Source of the DNA: Chloroflexota bacterium
Lineage (GTDB): Bacteria > Chloroflexota > Anaerolineae > Aggregatilineales > Phototrophicaceae
DNA: 64,000 nt
Assembly: GCA_026708115.1 (NCBI GenBank)
Contig: JAPOVL010000035.1
Span: 1-64,000 of the forward strand
Direction: 5' to 3'
Part shown: in pieces, positions 43,195-51,595 of the stretch
Layout: each line of letters starts with the position of its first letter
How positions within the stretch are numbered: the first letter of the stretch is position 1
Made by a program: the position numbers and the translations under genes
Notes under the pieces: model-generated
Seen by the model: only the letters and a program-made list of their open reading frames with translations
The model's database searches: none
Told to the model about the DNA's origin: nothing

Positions 43195-43226
43195 GTATGA
43201 GGTTGGGGCGCGCCCCAACCTCATAC
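43195..43226. other. Perfect 32-bp palindrome between binding-protein and permease genes
   Basis: GTATGAGGTTGGGGCG is followed immediately by its exact reverse complement, giving a 16-bp stem with no loop in the linear sequence (a small loop would open in RNA). It lies 14 nt after the binding-protein stop. No T-tract follows in either direction, so an mRNA 3'-end stabiliser is more likely than a classical terminator. Confidence 0.7.
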
Positions 43227-43239
43227 GAAATCGCATCAA

Positions 43240-44997
43240 TTACATGCCAGCTTTGGTGATTTCCTGGAAGAATTGATGGGTCGATTGCCACCAGGTAGCC
43301 GGGTGGTTCCAGTTGTTCTCCGATGTCGGCCAGCCTTCCCAGTAGGTGCTGTTGAAGGGAATCAGCTTGGTTGCCTGATTCAACGGGATGAAGGGCAGAT
43401 CTTCGTAGAGATAGCGATAGGCTTCTACTACCAGATCAATGGAATCCGGGTGGCCCAAAGGCAGCGAGCCGAGCCGGCCGACGAGTTCGCTGTAGGCTTC
43501 GTTGTTCATGCCATCCCAGCGCACGTGGTTGCTGCCGGAGGAACGCTCGCCCAAGGGTACCCACCAGCGGGCGGTGTAGCGATCCAACGACGCCCAAGGC
43601 TCGTTGATGGAACCGCAAGCGTCCCAGTCAGTGGTGGCTTCGTAGTTGCCGAAGCGCTTGTTGTCGCCCCAGGTGGGTCCAGCGATAACCGCAGCCCGCG
43701 CGTCAATGCCGAAGCGCTGCAACTGCTCTACCAGGTTGGTGGTGATGCGGCGTTTCTCGATGAAGCCCTCGTGTACCTGGATTTCCAGGCTCAGCGCGTT
43801 GCCGTCGCCATCGACCCAACGACCGTCGTCATTAAGCGAATAGCCGTTCTTTTCCAGCAAAGCCGCGGCGGCATCCAGATCGGAGCCGCTGTCGAAAGCC
43901 ATACCGGCATCCTCAATCGCGTCAATGAAGGGGAACATGGCGCCATACTCGACGTACAGGGTACGCGAGGGAATCGTGACGCCTTCATAGGCGATCTCGA
44001 TGACCTGGTCGCGGCTGATGGCGTGGTTGATCGCCCAACGCATTTCCGGGTTGTCCCAGGGAGCGCGCTGCGTCTGGAAGGACAGTTGACGCGGGCAGGG
44101 ATCCAACCACACGAAGGGCATGCCTTCTACCCAGGCGAAGATATTGTCATTCTGCGCCTGCATGGCTTCGAATGCACCCAGGGTGACATCCATGATGCTG
44201 TCGAGCTCGTCGGCGACGGCCATGGTGGTGCGGATCTGATCGTTACCCGTCACGACCCAAAGGGCGCGTTGCGGTTCAGGCAGCTTGAAGACGCCGGTCT
44301 TGGCGCCCCACCAATCGTCGTTGCGGTCGTAGACCCAGGTGGTCTCGTTAGCGGAGGTCAATACATAGGGACCCGTGCCCATCGGCCAACCTTGTTCCGG
44401 ATCGAAGTTATTGAAGGTGTAGGGATCCTTGTCCGCCCAAACGTGCTCGGGAAGCATGTTGATGCCGCCCCAGATGCGGACCGAGAAGAAGTCCAGTTGG
44501 AAGCGCGGGTTGGGTTGCGTCAAGTTGAATTGAACCGTCAAGTCGTCTACAGCCTCGACACTCTCAATCCAGGTCTGAACGTTGCCGGCGTAGCTGAGCG
44601 AGGCGGTCTCGTCATTCAGCAACAGCCCAATGCTGAACACGACATCGCCCGAGTCGAAGGGATGGCCGTCGGCCCATTCCGCGCCTTCGCGCAGGTTCAG
44701 GGTCCAAACGTCGAGCGTATCATTGCTTGACATGCTCTCGGCCAGCCAGGGCATAATCTCGCCAGTTTCGTAGTTAAGGATGAAGAGCGGCTCGGCAACG
44801 GCTTGATGCAAACCCTTGTTGCGATGGTTGTTGGGCAGCATGTAGTTCATCTGGTCAAAGTTGGCGACCGCGCCCGCAGGACCGTCAATATCGAAGATGA
44901 CAGTGTCTTCACGCGCGACATCTTGCCCGACAGCGGTGAAACTGATCGCAGCAAACATGACGACGAGAAGTACGAAGAGAATCGATCTTGCTTTCAT
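43240..44997 (-). CDS. ABC transporter substrate-binding protein, family 5
   Basis: A 585-residue DppA/OppA-type binding protein. The signal peptide MKARSILFVLLVVMFAAISF ends near the AVGQ site; no lipobox cysteine is present. The family-5 core is 'WTLNLREGAEWADGHPFDS' near residue 100, with 'GTGPYVLTSANE' and 'RWAINHAISRDQVIEIAYEG' later. It heads the operon 44997-37424. Its ribosome-binding site lies in a hairpin loop (see 45000-45015). The ligand is unknown; the GntR-LacI regulator next door suggests a sugar-containing compound. Confidence 0.9.
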   Translation of the reverse strand: MKARSILFVLLVVMFAAISFTAVGQDVAREDTVIFDIDGPAGAVANFDQMNYMLPNNHRNKGLHQAVAEPLFILNYETGEIMPWLAESMSSNDTLDVWTLNLREGAEWADGHPFDSGDVVFSIGLLLNDETASLSYAGNVQTWIESVEAVDDLTVQFNLTQPNPRFQLDFFSVRIWGGINMLPEHVWADKDPYTFNNFDPEQGWPMGTGPYVLTSANETTWVYDRNDDWWGAKTGVFKLPEPQRALWVVTGNDQIRTTMAVADELDSIMDVTLGAFEAMQAQNDNIFAWVEGMPFVWLDPCPRQLSFQTQRAPWDNPEMRWAINHAISRDQVIEIAYEGVTIPSRTLYVEYGAMFPFIDAIEDAGMAFDSGSDLDAAAALLEKNGYSLNDDGRWVDGDGNALSLEIQVHEGFIEKRRITTNLVEQLQRFGIDARAAVIAGPTWGDNKRFGNYEATTDWDACGSINEPWASLDRYTARWWVPLGERSSGSNHVRWDGMNNEAYSELVGRLGSLPLGHPDSIDLVVEAYRYLYEDLPFIPLNQATKLIPFNSTYWEGWPTSENNWNHPATWWQSTHQFFQEITKAGM

Positions 44998-44999
44998 TT

Positions 45000-45015
45000 G
45001 TTGTACTCCTACAAC
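45000..45015 (-). promoter_or_regulatory. Shine-Dalgarno sequence presented in a hairpin loop
   Basis: In the minus-strand mRNA GUUGUA and UACAAC form a perfect 6-bp stem around the 4-nt loop GGAG, which is the Shine-Dalgarno sequence, ending two bases before AUG 44997. The stem would display rather than hide the site, or respond to a binder. Confidence 0.6.
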
Positions 45016-45172
45016 TAATCACTAAAGATATGCGTTTGCCAACTCCGGTATTGGTTTGTCGTTCAGGGGCGGTGTAAACACTCGCCTACGAACGACGGGC
45101 GCGTTGGCGGCGCCCATGATTGCCGAAGCATGTTAACTCTTCTTCTTCCCGATGTGGCCTCCTCTCTCAAAT

Positions 45173-46366
45173 CTATTGCGATTGCCGCATGACCAACAAT
45201 GGCGCTGCGGTTGAACTGCGGACTCGCAACTGGGTCGGCGTCACGTGAGAGCGAGGAGACATTTCCCCGCCCCGCAAACGCTCTATCAGCATCCGAGACG
45301 CGACCTTACCCAACTCATAGGCGTTTTGAGATACGGTCGTTAGCGGGACGCCGATATAAGATGCCATGCCGATATCGTCAAAACCGACCACCGAGACGTT
45401 GTCGGGCACCCGATAACCTATCTTCTGCAAGGCGCTGATTGCGATGATGGCAAGGATGTCATTGATGCAGACAATCGCTGTCGGCGGTTCAGCCCCGCCA
45501 TTGTGGGGACCTTCGTTCATCAAGCGCATGACTTGCTCGGTTATCAATTGGCTTTGCGGACCGACCAGATGATAAATGTCAGTCTCATGGAATTCGTGAC
45601 GCGCCGGCGGATTGATTTTCCAGGGCGCGTAGGCAAACATGCCACTGTCTTCAATGGCAGCCACATAACCGCGATGCCGCTCATTGACCGGGTAGAGATC
45701 GTCGATATCTGGCATCAATGACACAATATGCTGATGCCCCAGATCGATCAGATGTTGAACTAGGTCATAAGAGCCGCCGAAGTTGTCGCTGGATACATAA
45801 TCCGCCCGTATGCCTGCTACGGGTCGGTCCAAAAAGACAATTGGAATCTTGCGGCGTTCGTATTCCAGGAGAATTGATCTGGTATCGGCAGTCGGTTTGG
45901 CATTGGCCCAGAGCATCAGGCCGGCGACGTTGTCATCCAACAATTGTTGCAAAATACGCGCCTCGTCATCCCGATCTTGTGAATTGCTGAATATCACCTG
46001 ATAGCCAGCAGATCGCAATTCGGTCTGGGCGCTGTTGAGGATGTTGGTGTAGATCTCGTTGGTCGCCGTACCATTAAAAAAAAAAATCGAGCGGCTGGCG
46101 GCATGGTCCCGGGACCGGTAAATGACAAAGGTGCCGCGGCCCGCGGTTCGCTTTATCAAGCCTTCGACTTCAATACGCTGCAGAGCGATGCGCACGGTCG
46201 TTCGGCTGATATCCAAATGCTCGGACAACTGCGTCTCTGTGGGGATTCGCTCGCCGTAGCGCCATCGCTCGGATACGATCAAGCGACGCAATTGATTGTG
46301 CAACTGCGCATGCAAGGAGATGAAACTGCTGTGGTCAAGCCGAATTTGACTGAGTTTGCCGTGCAT
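45173..46366 (-). CDS. GntR-LacI hybrid transcriptional regulator (AraR-like architecture)
   Basis: A 397-residue regulator with an N-terminal GntR winged helix (about residues 10-80: RIPTETQLSEHLDISRTTVR and GLIKRTAGRGTFVIY) and a LacI-type sugar-sensing C-terminal domain ('GLMLWANAKP', 'HRGYVAAIEDSG', 'SVVGFDDIGMASYIGVPLTT'). B. subtilis AraR has this architecture. The ATG at 46366 is chosen; an in-frame start at 46423 lies inside the operator. The domains are joined near residue 92 by a stretch coded by eleven consecutive T residues. It probably controls the Dpp operon downstream on the same strand, the genes diverging from it, or both. Confidence 0.88.
   Translation of the reverse strand: MHGKLSQIRLDHSSFISLHAQLHNQLRRLIVSERWRYGERIPTETQLSEHLDISRTTVRIALQRIEVEGLIKRTAGRGTFVIYRSRDHAASRSIFFFNGTATNEIYTNILNSAQTELRSAGYQVIFSNSQDRDDEARILQQLLDDNVAGLMLWANAKPTADTRSILLEYERRKIPIVFLDRPVAGIRADYVSSDNFGGSYDLVQHLIDLGHQHIVSLMPDIDDLYPVNERHRGYVAAIEDSGMFAYAPWKINPPARHEFHETDIYHLVGPQSQLITEQVMRLMNEGPHNGGAEPPTAIVCINDILAIIAISALQKIGYRVPDNVSVVGFDDIGMASYIGVPLTTVSQNAYELGKVASRMLIERLRGGEMSPRSHVTPTQLRVRSSTAAPLLVMRQSQ
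46076..46086. repeat. A11 homopolymer inside the regulator gene
   Basis: Eleven A residues on the plus strand encode the IFFF stretch of the GntR-LacI protein at about residues 90-93, right after the DNA-binding domain. Slippage by one base would truncate the protein to its winged-helix domain. Confidence 0.75.
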
Positions 46367-46400
46367 AGAAAACGATAATCTAAGTGTATAGCACTTTTGA

Positions 46401-46424
46401 ATTGTACATAAATGTATGTACAAT
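46401..46424. promoter_or_regulatory. Candidate operator of the GntR-LacI regulator
   Basis: Perfect 10-bp arms ATTGTACATA and TATGTACAAT flank a 4-nt spacer. The TTGTAC half-site recalls AraR operators (ATTTGTAC-type). It lies 35 bp before the regulator's ATG and overlaps the -35 region of its likely promoter (TTTATG, 16 nt, TATACA on the minus strand), fitting autorepression, and could also control the divergent gene at 46642. Confidence 0.7.
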
Positions 46425-46534
46425 CGGCGATCTTATCATAGACCGAGCCTACATGCAAGAGAGCAAAAGTCGCAAGTTTCGCTGTCGGCTACAGCAAGCT
46501 GGCGGAAGCGGCGCGCTACAATTGCCAAGCTCTA

Positions 46535-46543
46535 TGTTATGAT
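46535..46543 (+). promoter_or_regulatory. Candidate extended -10 promoter
   Basis: TGTTATGAT, an extended -10 (TG-N-TATGAT), 99 nt before the GTG at 46642. No convincing -35. Similar TGTTATA sequences occur at 55661, 57120 and 63601. Confidence 0.35.
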
Positions 46544-46641
46544 TCTCCCGCCGCTGGTTTGCATTGACCCGGCATCAGGTCCAAGGCCGGAGATATGCCA
46601 GATCCCCAACAATACGATCAGAAAGGAATAGGAGACGACTC

Positions 46642-47028
46642 GTGGAAGCCACCCGCAACCAAGCAGGCTGCGTGAAGACCTCAGCAATCATGATCGGAAG
46701 CGCAGTCATGTTCATCGCTATAATCATCCTGCTCGCCGATATCAAATGCGGTTACGATATCGAAAACTGGTGGGCGCCGCTCTATCCCAACGGCAAGACC
46801 GTTTCTGTCGAGTACGACCTGTTCCGTCCACGCGCCCTGGGCGTGACCAAGTGGATCATGGAATCAACCGACGATGTCGAAACGGTGAAGCAGTTTTATC
46901 GAGACAAGCGCTTGGAAACGCTCGATGCTGGCAAGACCCGCGGCTTGGCATGGAGCGAGTCCTTTGTGCAACCGCTGGAAAATGGCTCGGGCACCCGCAT
47001 CATTATCTCGAGCGCTTGCGGCAACTAA
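46642..47028 (+). CDS. Small membrane-anchored protein, function unknown
   Basis: A 128-residue protein. The GTG at 46642, after AGGAATAGGAGACGACT, is the best start; the open frame continues upstream to 46564 without a ribosome-binding site. One membrane helix, SAIMIGSAVMFIAIIILLAD, near residues 15-34 is followed by a soluble domain with 'KWIMESTDDVETVKQFYRDK', which resembles short cystatin-like or lipoprotein domains found in Chloroflexota-type genomes, though I cannot name it. It is followed after 30 nt by a sugar isomerase gene on the same strand. Confidence 0.6.
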   Translation: MEATRNQAGCVKTSAIMIGSAVMFIAIIILLADIKCGYDIENWWAPLYPNGKTVSVEYDLFRPRALGVTKWIMESTDDVETVKQFYRDKRLETLDAGKTRGLAWSESFVQPLENGSGTRIIISSACGN

Positions 47029-47058
47029 TCGCAACCGATCACAAATCAAGGATCGTCA

Positions 47059-47958
47059 ATGAAGATATCGGCTTTTCCCAAATGCTACCTGGAGGAAATC
47101 TCTAATGAAGGCGGCATGACCGTCTTCGACTGGATCGAGATGGCGAAGCCGCTAGGCGCGGAGGGGCTGGAAATGTACGAGGGCTTCTTCACCAGTCTCG
47201 ATGACAGCTATATCCGGCAATTGAGCGATGCCATCGCCGGAGCCGGCTTCGCCATGCCCATGCTCTGCTGCTCGCCCAACTTCACCCATCCCGACGCGGA
47301 CGAGCGCGCGAAAGCTGTGCACAAGGAAGCGCGGATGATCCGCATCACCAAACTGCTGGGCGGCGACGGCGCAGTCTGTCGCGTGCTCAGTGGACAACGC
47401 TACCCCAATGTCAGCCGCGAACAAGGTTTGCAGTGGGTGGTCGAATGCATCGAAGAAGTGCTCCCGGTGGCGCGGGAGCACAATATCGTGCTGGGCCTGG
47501 AGAATCATTATAAAGACGGATTCTGGCAATATCCGGAGTTCGCGCAAAAGATGGACGTCTTCCTCGATCTGCTGAACGCCATCCCCGAGCGCGAACACTT
47601 CGGCGTCCAGTACGACCCGTCCAACGCCATCGTCGCCGGCGATGATCCCATCGCATTGCTGCGCGCCGTCGCCGGTCGCGTGGTCAGCATGCACGCCAGC
47701 GACCGCTTTCTCTCAGCGGGTTACACGCTGGAAGATCTGCTGGACAGCGACGGCACAATTGGATACTCGCCCGCCCTGCAGCATGGCGTCACGGGACAAG
47801 GCCTGAACGACTACGACACGATTTTTCAGATTCTCAGCGACGTCGGCTACACCGGCTGGGTCAGCATTGAGGATGGCATGAACGGCATGGATGAAATGCG
47901 CGCGTCAATCGACTTTCTCAAAACCATGCGCGAGAAGTATTTCCGACCTTCACAATAA
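47059..47958 (+). CDS. Sugar phosphate isomerase/epimerase (xylose-isomerase-like TIM barrel)
   Basis: A 299-residue AP-endonuclease-2/xylose-isomerase-like TIM barrel. Metal-binding acidic and histidine residues are seen in VLGLENHYKDGFW, HFGVQYDPSNAIV, VVSMHASDRF and WVSIEDGMNGMDE, the usual order E, D, H, E for this family. Relatives include tagatose/psicose 3-epimerases, hydroxypyruvate isomerase and inosose dehydratase. With the dehydrogenase at 48026 and the synthase-like enzyme at 49094 it makes a short sugar-processing set. Confidence 0.85.
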   Translation: MKISAFPKCYLEEISNEGGMTVFDWIEMAKPLGAEGLEMYEGFFTSLDDSYIRQLSDAIAGAGFAMPMLCCSPNFTHPDADERAKAVHKEARMIRITKLLGGDGAVCRVLSGQRYPNVSREQGLQWVVECIEEVLPVAREHNIVLGLENHYKDGFWQYPEFAQKMDVFLDLLNAIPEREHFGVQYDPSNAIVAGDDPIALLRAVAGRVVSMHASDRFLSAGYTLEDLLDSDGTIGYSPALQHGVTGQGLNDYDTIFQILSDVGYTGWVSIEDGMNGMDEMRASIDFLKTMREKYFRPSQ

Positions 47959-47969
47959 TGGATGATGTC

Positions 47970-47991
47970 GGGGCGACTTTGTCAGTCGCCC
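47970..47991. repeat. REP-like GGGCGACT hairpin
   Basis: An 8-bp stem GGGCGACT with a 5-nt loop (TTGTC), between the isomerase and dehydrogenase genes. Same family as the hairpins at 3329 and 12094. Confidence 0.6.
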
Positions 47992-48025
47992 AAGATCAAG
48001 TAAATGGAATCAAGGATCATTTTCT

Positions 48026-49069
48026 ATGGACGCGCTAGTCAAATTCGGACGCGAAGACAAACAGGTCGAGATCCGTGCTATCGCGCAACCGCCGGATCCC
48101 GGGCCTGGCGAGGTCGTGGTGGAAGTACGGGCGGCCGGCGTCTGTGGTAGCGACCTGCACATGTGGCGCGATCATCAGAGTTGGACGATCAAGCTGCCGC
48201 TGGTCCTGGGGCACGAATTCTGCGGCACCGTCGCAGCCGTCGGCGCCGAAGTGACTGGCTTCCAGGCAGGCGATCGCGTCGCTGTCGAGACAGCGGCCGA
48301 GATCTGCGGGAACTGTGTCTTCTGCCACGCGGGGAATTATAATCAGTGCCCGCATCGCTTGGGTTACGGCGCTCTTTACGACGGGGCCTTCACCCGCTTT
48401 GTCACCGCCCGTCAAGGGATACTGCATCACATCCCGGCCAATGTGCCCTTCGAATACGCCGCGCTCACCGAACCGATTTGCGTCGCCTATTACGCCCTGG
48501 TGGAAAAGACGCCGGTGCTGCGTCCCGGTGACACGGTCGTGATTCAAGGTCCCGGGCCGATCGGCATGATGGCGCTCTTCCTGGCCAAACTGCGCGGCGC
48601 CAGCGAGATCATCATGCTCGGTACCGATGTCGACAAGCAACGCTTGAGCGTCGCCGAACAGATCGGCGCGACCAAAACGCTTAACATCGACGAAGACGAC
48701 CCCGTCGATTTAGTACGCTCCTTGGGCGACGGCTACGGCGCCGACTTGATCGTCGACTGCACCGGTGTCAGCATCGCCCTGCAATCGGCGCTAGAAATGG
48801 TCCGCCCCAACGGCGTCATCACCAAAATCGGCTGGGGCCCGCAACCGCTCAATTTCAACCTGGACCCCCTGGTACAAAAAGCCGTGACGCTGCAAGGCAC
48901 CTTCAGCCACCTTTATTCGACCTGGGAACGCGCGCTGGCCTTGCTCTCCTCCGGGCAGATCGACCTGGAATTGATCATCGGCGGCGTTTATCCCTTGGGC
49001 GACTGGGCCGAAGCCTTTGAAGAGATGGAAGCTGGCAACAACGTCAAGTCGGTCCTATTGCCCGCCTAG
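48026..49069 (+). CDS. Zinc-dependent alcohol/polyol dehydrogenase (MDR family)
   Basis: A 347-residue medium-chain dehydrogenase. Catalytic zinc ligands C40 (AGVCGSD) and H63-E64 (LGHEF) and the structural zinc cysteines C94, C97, C100 and C108 are all present. The cofactor motif is VIQGPGPIGMMA, followed by an acidic residue pattern (LGTDVDK) that fits NAD rather than NADP. The closest functional groups are sorbitol, L-idonate and threonine dehydrogenases. It lies 19-25 nt before the synthase-like gene and after the isomerase, in the same direction. Confidence 0.88.
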   Translation: MDALVKFGREDKQVEIRAIAQPPDPGPGEVVVEVRAAGVCGSDLHMWRDHQSWTIKLPLVLGHEFCGTVAAVGAEVTGFQAGDRVAVETAAEICGNCVFCHAGNYNQCPHRLGYGALYDGAFTRFVTARQGILHHIPANVPFEYAALTEPICVAYYALVEKTPVLRPGDTVVIQGPGPIGMMALFLAKLRGASEIIMLGTDVDKQRLSVAEQIGATKTLNIDEDDPVDLVRSLGDGYGADLIVDCTGVSIALQSALEMVRPNGVITKIGWGPQPLNFNLDPLVQKAVTLQGTFSHLYSTWERALALLSSGQIDLELIIGGVYPLGDWAEAFEEMEAGNNVKSVLLPA

Positions 49070-49093
49070 ACAATGCAAAACTAAGGAATGTCC

Positions 49094-49762
49094 ATGGATG
49101 CCAAGATTCAGATTTCTATTGATGTCATCGACCTGCAGGAAGCGCTCGACCTCGCCCGCGCCTCGGTGAATGCGGGCGTTGACTGGCTCGAAGTCGGTAC
49201 GCCGCTATTGCTGGCCGAAGGTCTGCACGCTGTACGCGCCTTCCGCGAAGCCTTCCCCGATACGCCCATTGTCGTAGATCTCAAGACCATGGATGGCGCC
49301 GGGCTGGAAGCGGAAATGATGTTCAAAGCCGGCGGCGACATGGTGGTCGTCATGGGTCAGGCGCACGACGCCAGCATCATCGAGCAGGTCAAAATGGCGC
49401 AGCGCTACGGGAAACAAGTGATGTGCGACGTCATGCTTTGCCCGGATAAACCCGGCCGCGCCCGCGAAGCGCAAGACATGGGCGTGGACTACATCATCGT
49501 ACACACCGGCTTCGACGAACGCAATATGATCCCCGGCCTCAGCCCGCTTGACGACCTCCCCGCTATTTTGGATGCGGTTGATATCCCGGTGCAGGCGGTC
49601 GGCGGCTTGAGTGTGCCGCAGGCCATTGAGACGCTGCGGATGGGCGCGGAGATTGTGGTTTTTGGCGCGCCCCTGGTGATCAGCGGGCAGGAATTCAAGG
49701 CGGCCGACCCCAACTTTGACCGACAACTGCGCGACATCGTCAAAACGGTGCGCGAGGCTTAA
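49094..49762 (+). CDS. 3-hexulose-6-phosphate synthase / orotidine decarboxylase-suprafamily protein
   Basis: A 222-residue TIM-barrel protein of the OMP-decarboxylase suprafamily. The active-site motif is DLKTMD (D62, K64, D67), the form seen in hexulose-phosphate synthases rather than the DAKIAD form of 3-keto-L-gulonate-6-phosphate decarboxylase; E33 is in WLEVGTPLL. The phosphate end includes QAVGGLSVPQAIE. AAGG 6 nt upstream favours ATG 49094 over ATG 49088. No partner hexulose-phosphate isomerase gene lies within the window, so formaldehyde fixation is not assured; an aldolase or decarboxylase step on the sugar made by the two preceding enzymes is possible. Confidence 0.85.
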   Translation: MDAKIQISIDVIDLQEALDLARASVNAGVDWLEVGTPLLLAEGLHAVRAFREAFPDTPIVVDLKTMDGAGLEAEMMFKAGGDMVVVMGQAHDASIIEQVKMAQRYGKQVMCDVMLCPDKPGRAREAQDMGVDYIIVHTGFDERNMIPGLSPLDDLPAILDAVDIPVQAVGGLSVPQAIETLRMGAEIVVFGAPLVISGQEFKAADPNFDRQLRDIVKTVREA

Positions 49763-49909
49763 TTCGTAGCTTGCCCAGTTTCAAGGTGTTGTATGCCATA
49801 GACGCTTGTGAAATTTTTCCTTTATGGCCCCGGACAGGCGCCAACTTGTTATGAAAAGGAAATGACCGTATACTAGCCCGCTGGTAACGATCAGTTGGAA
49901 CTGTTGTAT

Positions 49910-51472
49910 ATGTTTGTAGACGATTCGAGGTTCGGCGAAATCGTGGATTTCGACAAGTTGCGCGAGTCGATCCGCCATTTATACGACGCGCTATTGCCGG
50001 ATTTCAATATGCACAAGTCGCTGCAAGTCGGCACCGAGTTATACGGCGACGAGCCGGACTTGATGATCGCAGCCGGCGCCAGCATGCTGGCCTGGATGAC
50101 AGTTATCGCGGCTGGCGAAGACGAGATCGCCGAAGACCTGAAGGACAGCTTGTTCACCCTGGGCTGGACTGAAGAAGAGATTGGGTCCGACCTTTTGAGC
50201 GCGCGGACCGTTGCCAGGCCGCTCAACGATGATCCCGACTGCGTGGATTATCACATCAAGGGCCGAAAGTGGCTGATCAACAATTCCTACCATGCCGACT
50301 ATCACACCATCGTCGCCAAGATTGATCCGGATTCGGGCGGCCCGCGTTCGCTTTCGATCTTCCTGGTACCGCAAAGCAGTTGCAAGAACTGGGAACGTCT
50401 GGAGACCCACGTTCTGCGCAAAATGGTGCTGACCTCCTTCGATATTGACGGTCCCGGACGGCTCTTGGGAAAGGCCGGGCACGGCTTGCAAATCCTCCAG
50501 CGAATGGCGATGCCCAGCAAATACCAGTGCGCTTATGTTGGTATCAAGCTGATCAACGAAGCCATACCCGCCGGCATTGAGCACTTGTCCAAAAAACGCA
50601 TTTTCAACGAAAATCCGATCAACTTCAGCAACGTCCTGCGGCAGATGTATAACCTGGTGCTGCAAGGCGCAGTACTCAATTTCATCTACTACCGCGCCCT
50701 GGCATTCAGCGCGGGCAGCTTCTTGCAATTCCACGGCGTGATGCTCAAGTCCTGGTTATTGCTGCGCGCCAACGAACTGCTGGGGCAGAACCTGCTCGTG
50801 GTCGGTTCCAAGGGATTTCTGGCGGAATCCGTCATCGGTCGCAACACCATCGATTCCTTTGTCCTGCCCGTATTTGACGGCCATTACACCATCAACACCT
50901 TGATGACCGCCAAACATATGAGGCGCTACCTGGGGGCGGCCCGACGCGCCAACGTAGAAGAACGTCTGTCCATTTTGCGTCGGGGCGGCGCCATGTCGGG
51001 GGCCGGCGATCAGATTCGCGCGCGCTCGCGCAAGCTGCGCAATCCCGATTTCTTTGATTACGCCCGATACATTGAGGACCTGGACCTGCCCATCGATCTT
51101 GACGCGCGTTCTGTGGTGGCGGCGATGCAATCGCTCTTTGACGAACTTAGCGCGCGCGAGTTGACCACTGATCCGGAACACCGTTACAAAATGGGTACCA
51201 TGCTCCATTGGATGGAAGCCTTGCTCGCCGCCTGCGAGATGTGGCGAGCCACGGAAGAAGACGAGTATCTCAATGCCGTGATCATGCAATACAACGCCTT
51301 CGTCAATCAATTCAATTCCGTAATCAGCGAAAGCGCCTTGAATACGCCTTTCCTGACATTGATGCGGCAGCGCCCCATGCGTAAATTCGAAAAACCGCGT
51401 GAGTTTTTGCTCGGCCTCTATCATCTGGCCGAACAGTTTTCCGTTCGTCAAGAAGCGCTTGTTGCGGAGTGA
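49910..51472 (+). CDS. Acyl-CoA dehydrogenase-like flavoprotein (paralogue 1)
   Basis: A 520-residue protein of acyl-CoA dehydrogenase fold: the flavin/substrate segment LGWTEEEIGSDLLSARTVA (near 85-105), KWLINNSYHADYHTIVAK, and the C-terminal helical domain with GSKGFLAESVIGRN. At the position of the catalytic YEGT glutamate the sequence reads VFDGHYTINT, so Glu is Asp. It is longer than typical members (about 380) because of a C-terminal extension of some 130 residues. ATG 49910 is preferred over TTG 49895 by alignment with the paralogue 123 nt downstream. Substrate unknown. Confidence 0.8.
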   Translation: MFVDDSRFGEIVDFDKLRESIRHLYDALLPDFNMHKSLQVGTELYGDEPDLMIAAGASMLAWMTVIAAGEDEIAEDLKDSLFTLGWTEEEIGSDLLSARTVARPLNDDPDCVDYHIKGRKWLINNSYHADYHTIVAKIDPDSGGPRSLSIFLVPQSSCKNWERLETHVLRKMVLTSFDIDGPGRLLGKAGHGLQILQRMAMPSKYQCAYVGIKLINEAIPAGIEHLSKKRIFNENPINFSNVLRQMYNLVLQGAVLNFIYYRALAFSAGSFLQFHGVMLKSWLLLRANELLGQNLLVVGSKGFLAESVIGRNTIDSFVLPVFDGHYTINTLMTAKHMRRYLGAARRANVEERLSILRRGGAMSGAGDQIRARSRKLRNPDFFDYARYIEDLDLPIDLDARSVVAAMQSLFDELSARELTTDPEHRYKMGTMLHWMEALLAACEMWRATEEDEYLNAVIMQYNAFVNQFNSVISESALNTPFLTLMRQRPMRKFEKPREFLLGLYHLAEQFSVRQEALVAE

Positions 51473-51595
51473 AACTAAGCCGCTCCACAGACACGGCCAG
51501 CGGATCAGCAAGTTGAGGGCGGGCGCCCGACGCGCTTGTGCAAGGTCGGTTCGTCAATCGCATAGCTGGATTGCATTAGGATTCTGCCAAGAATC

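Noticed and set aside
45165..45184. Third copy of the 22-bp promoter motif
   Set aside because: Only a partial match, and it lies at the 3' end of the GntR-LacI coding sequence, so I did not list it as a site.
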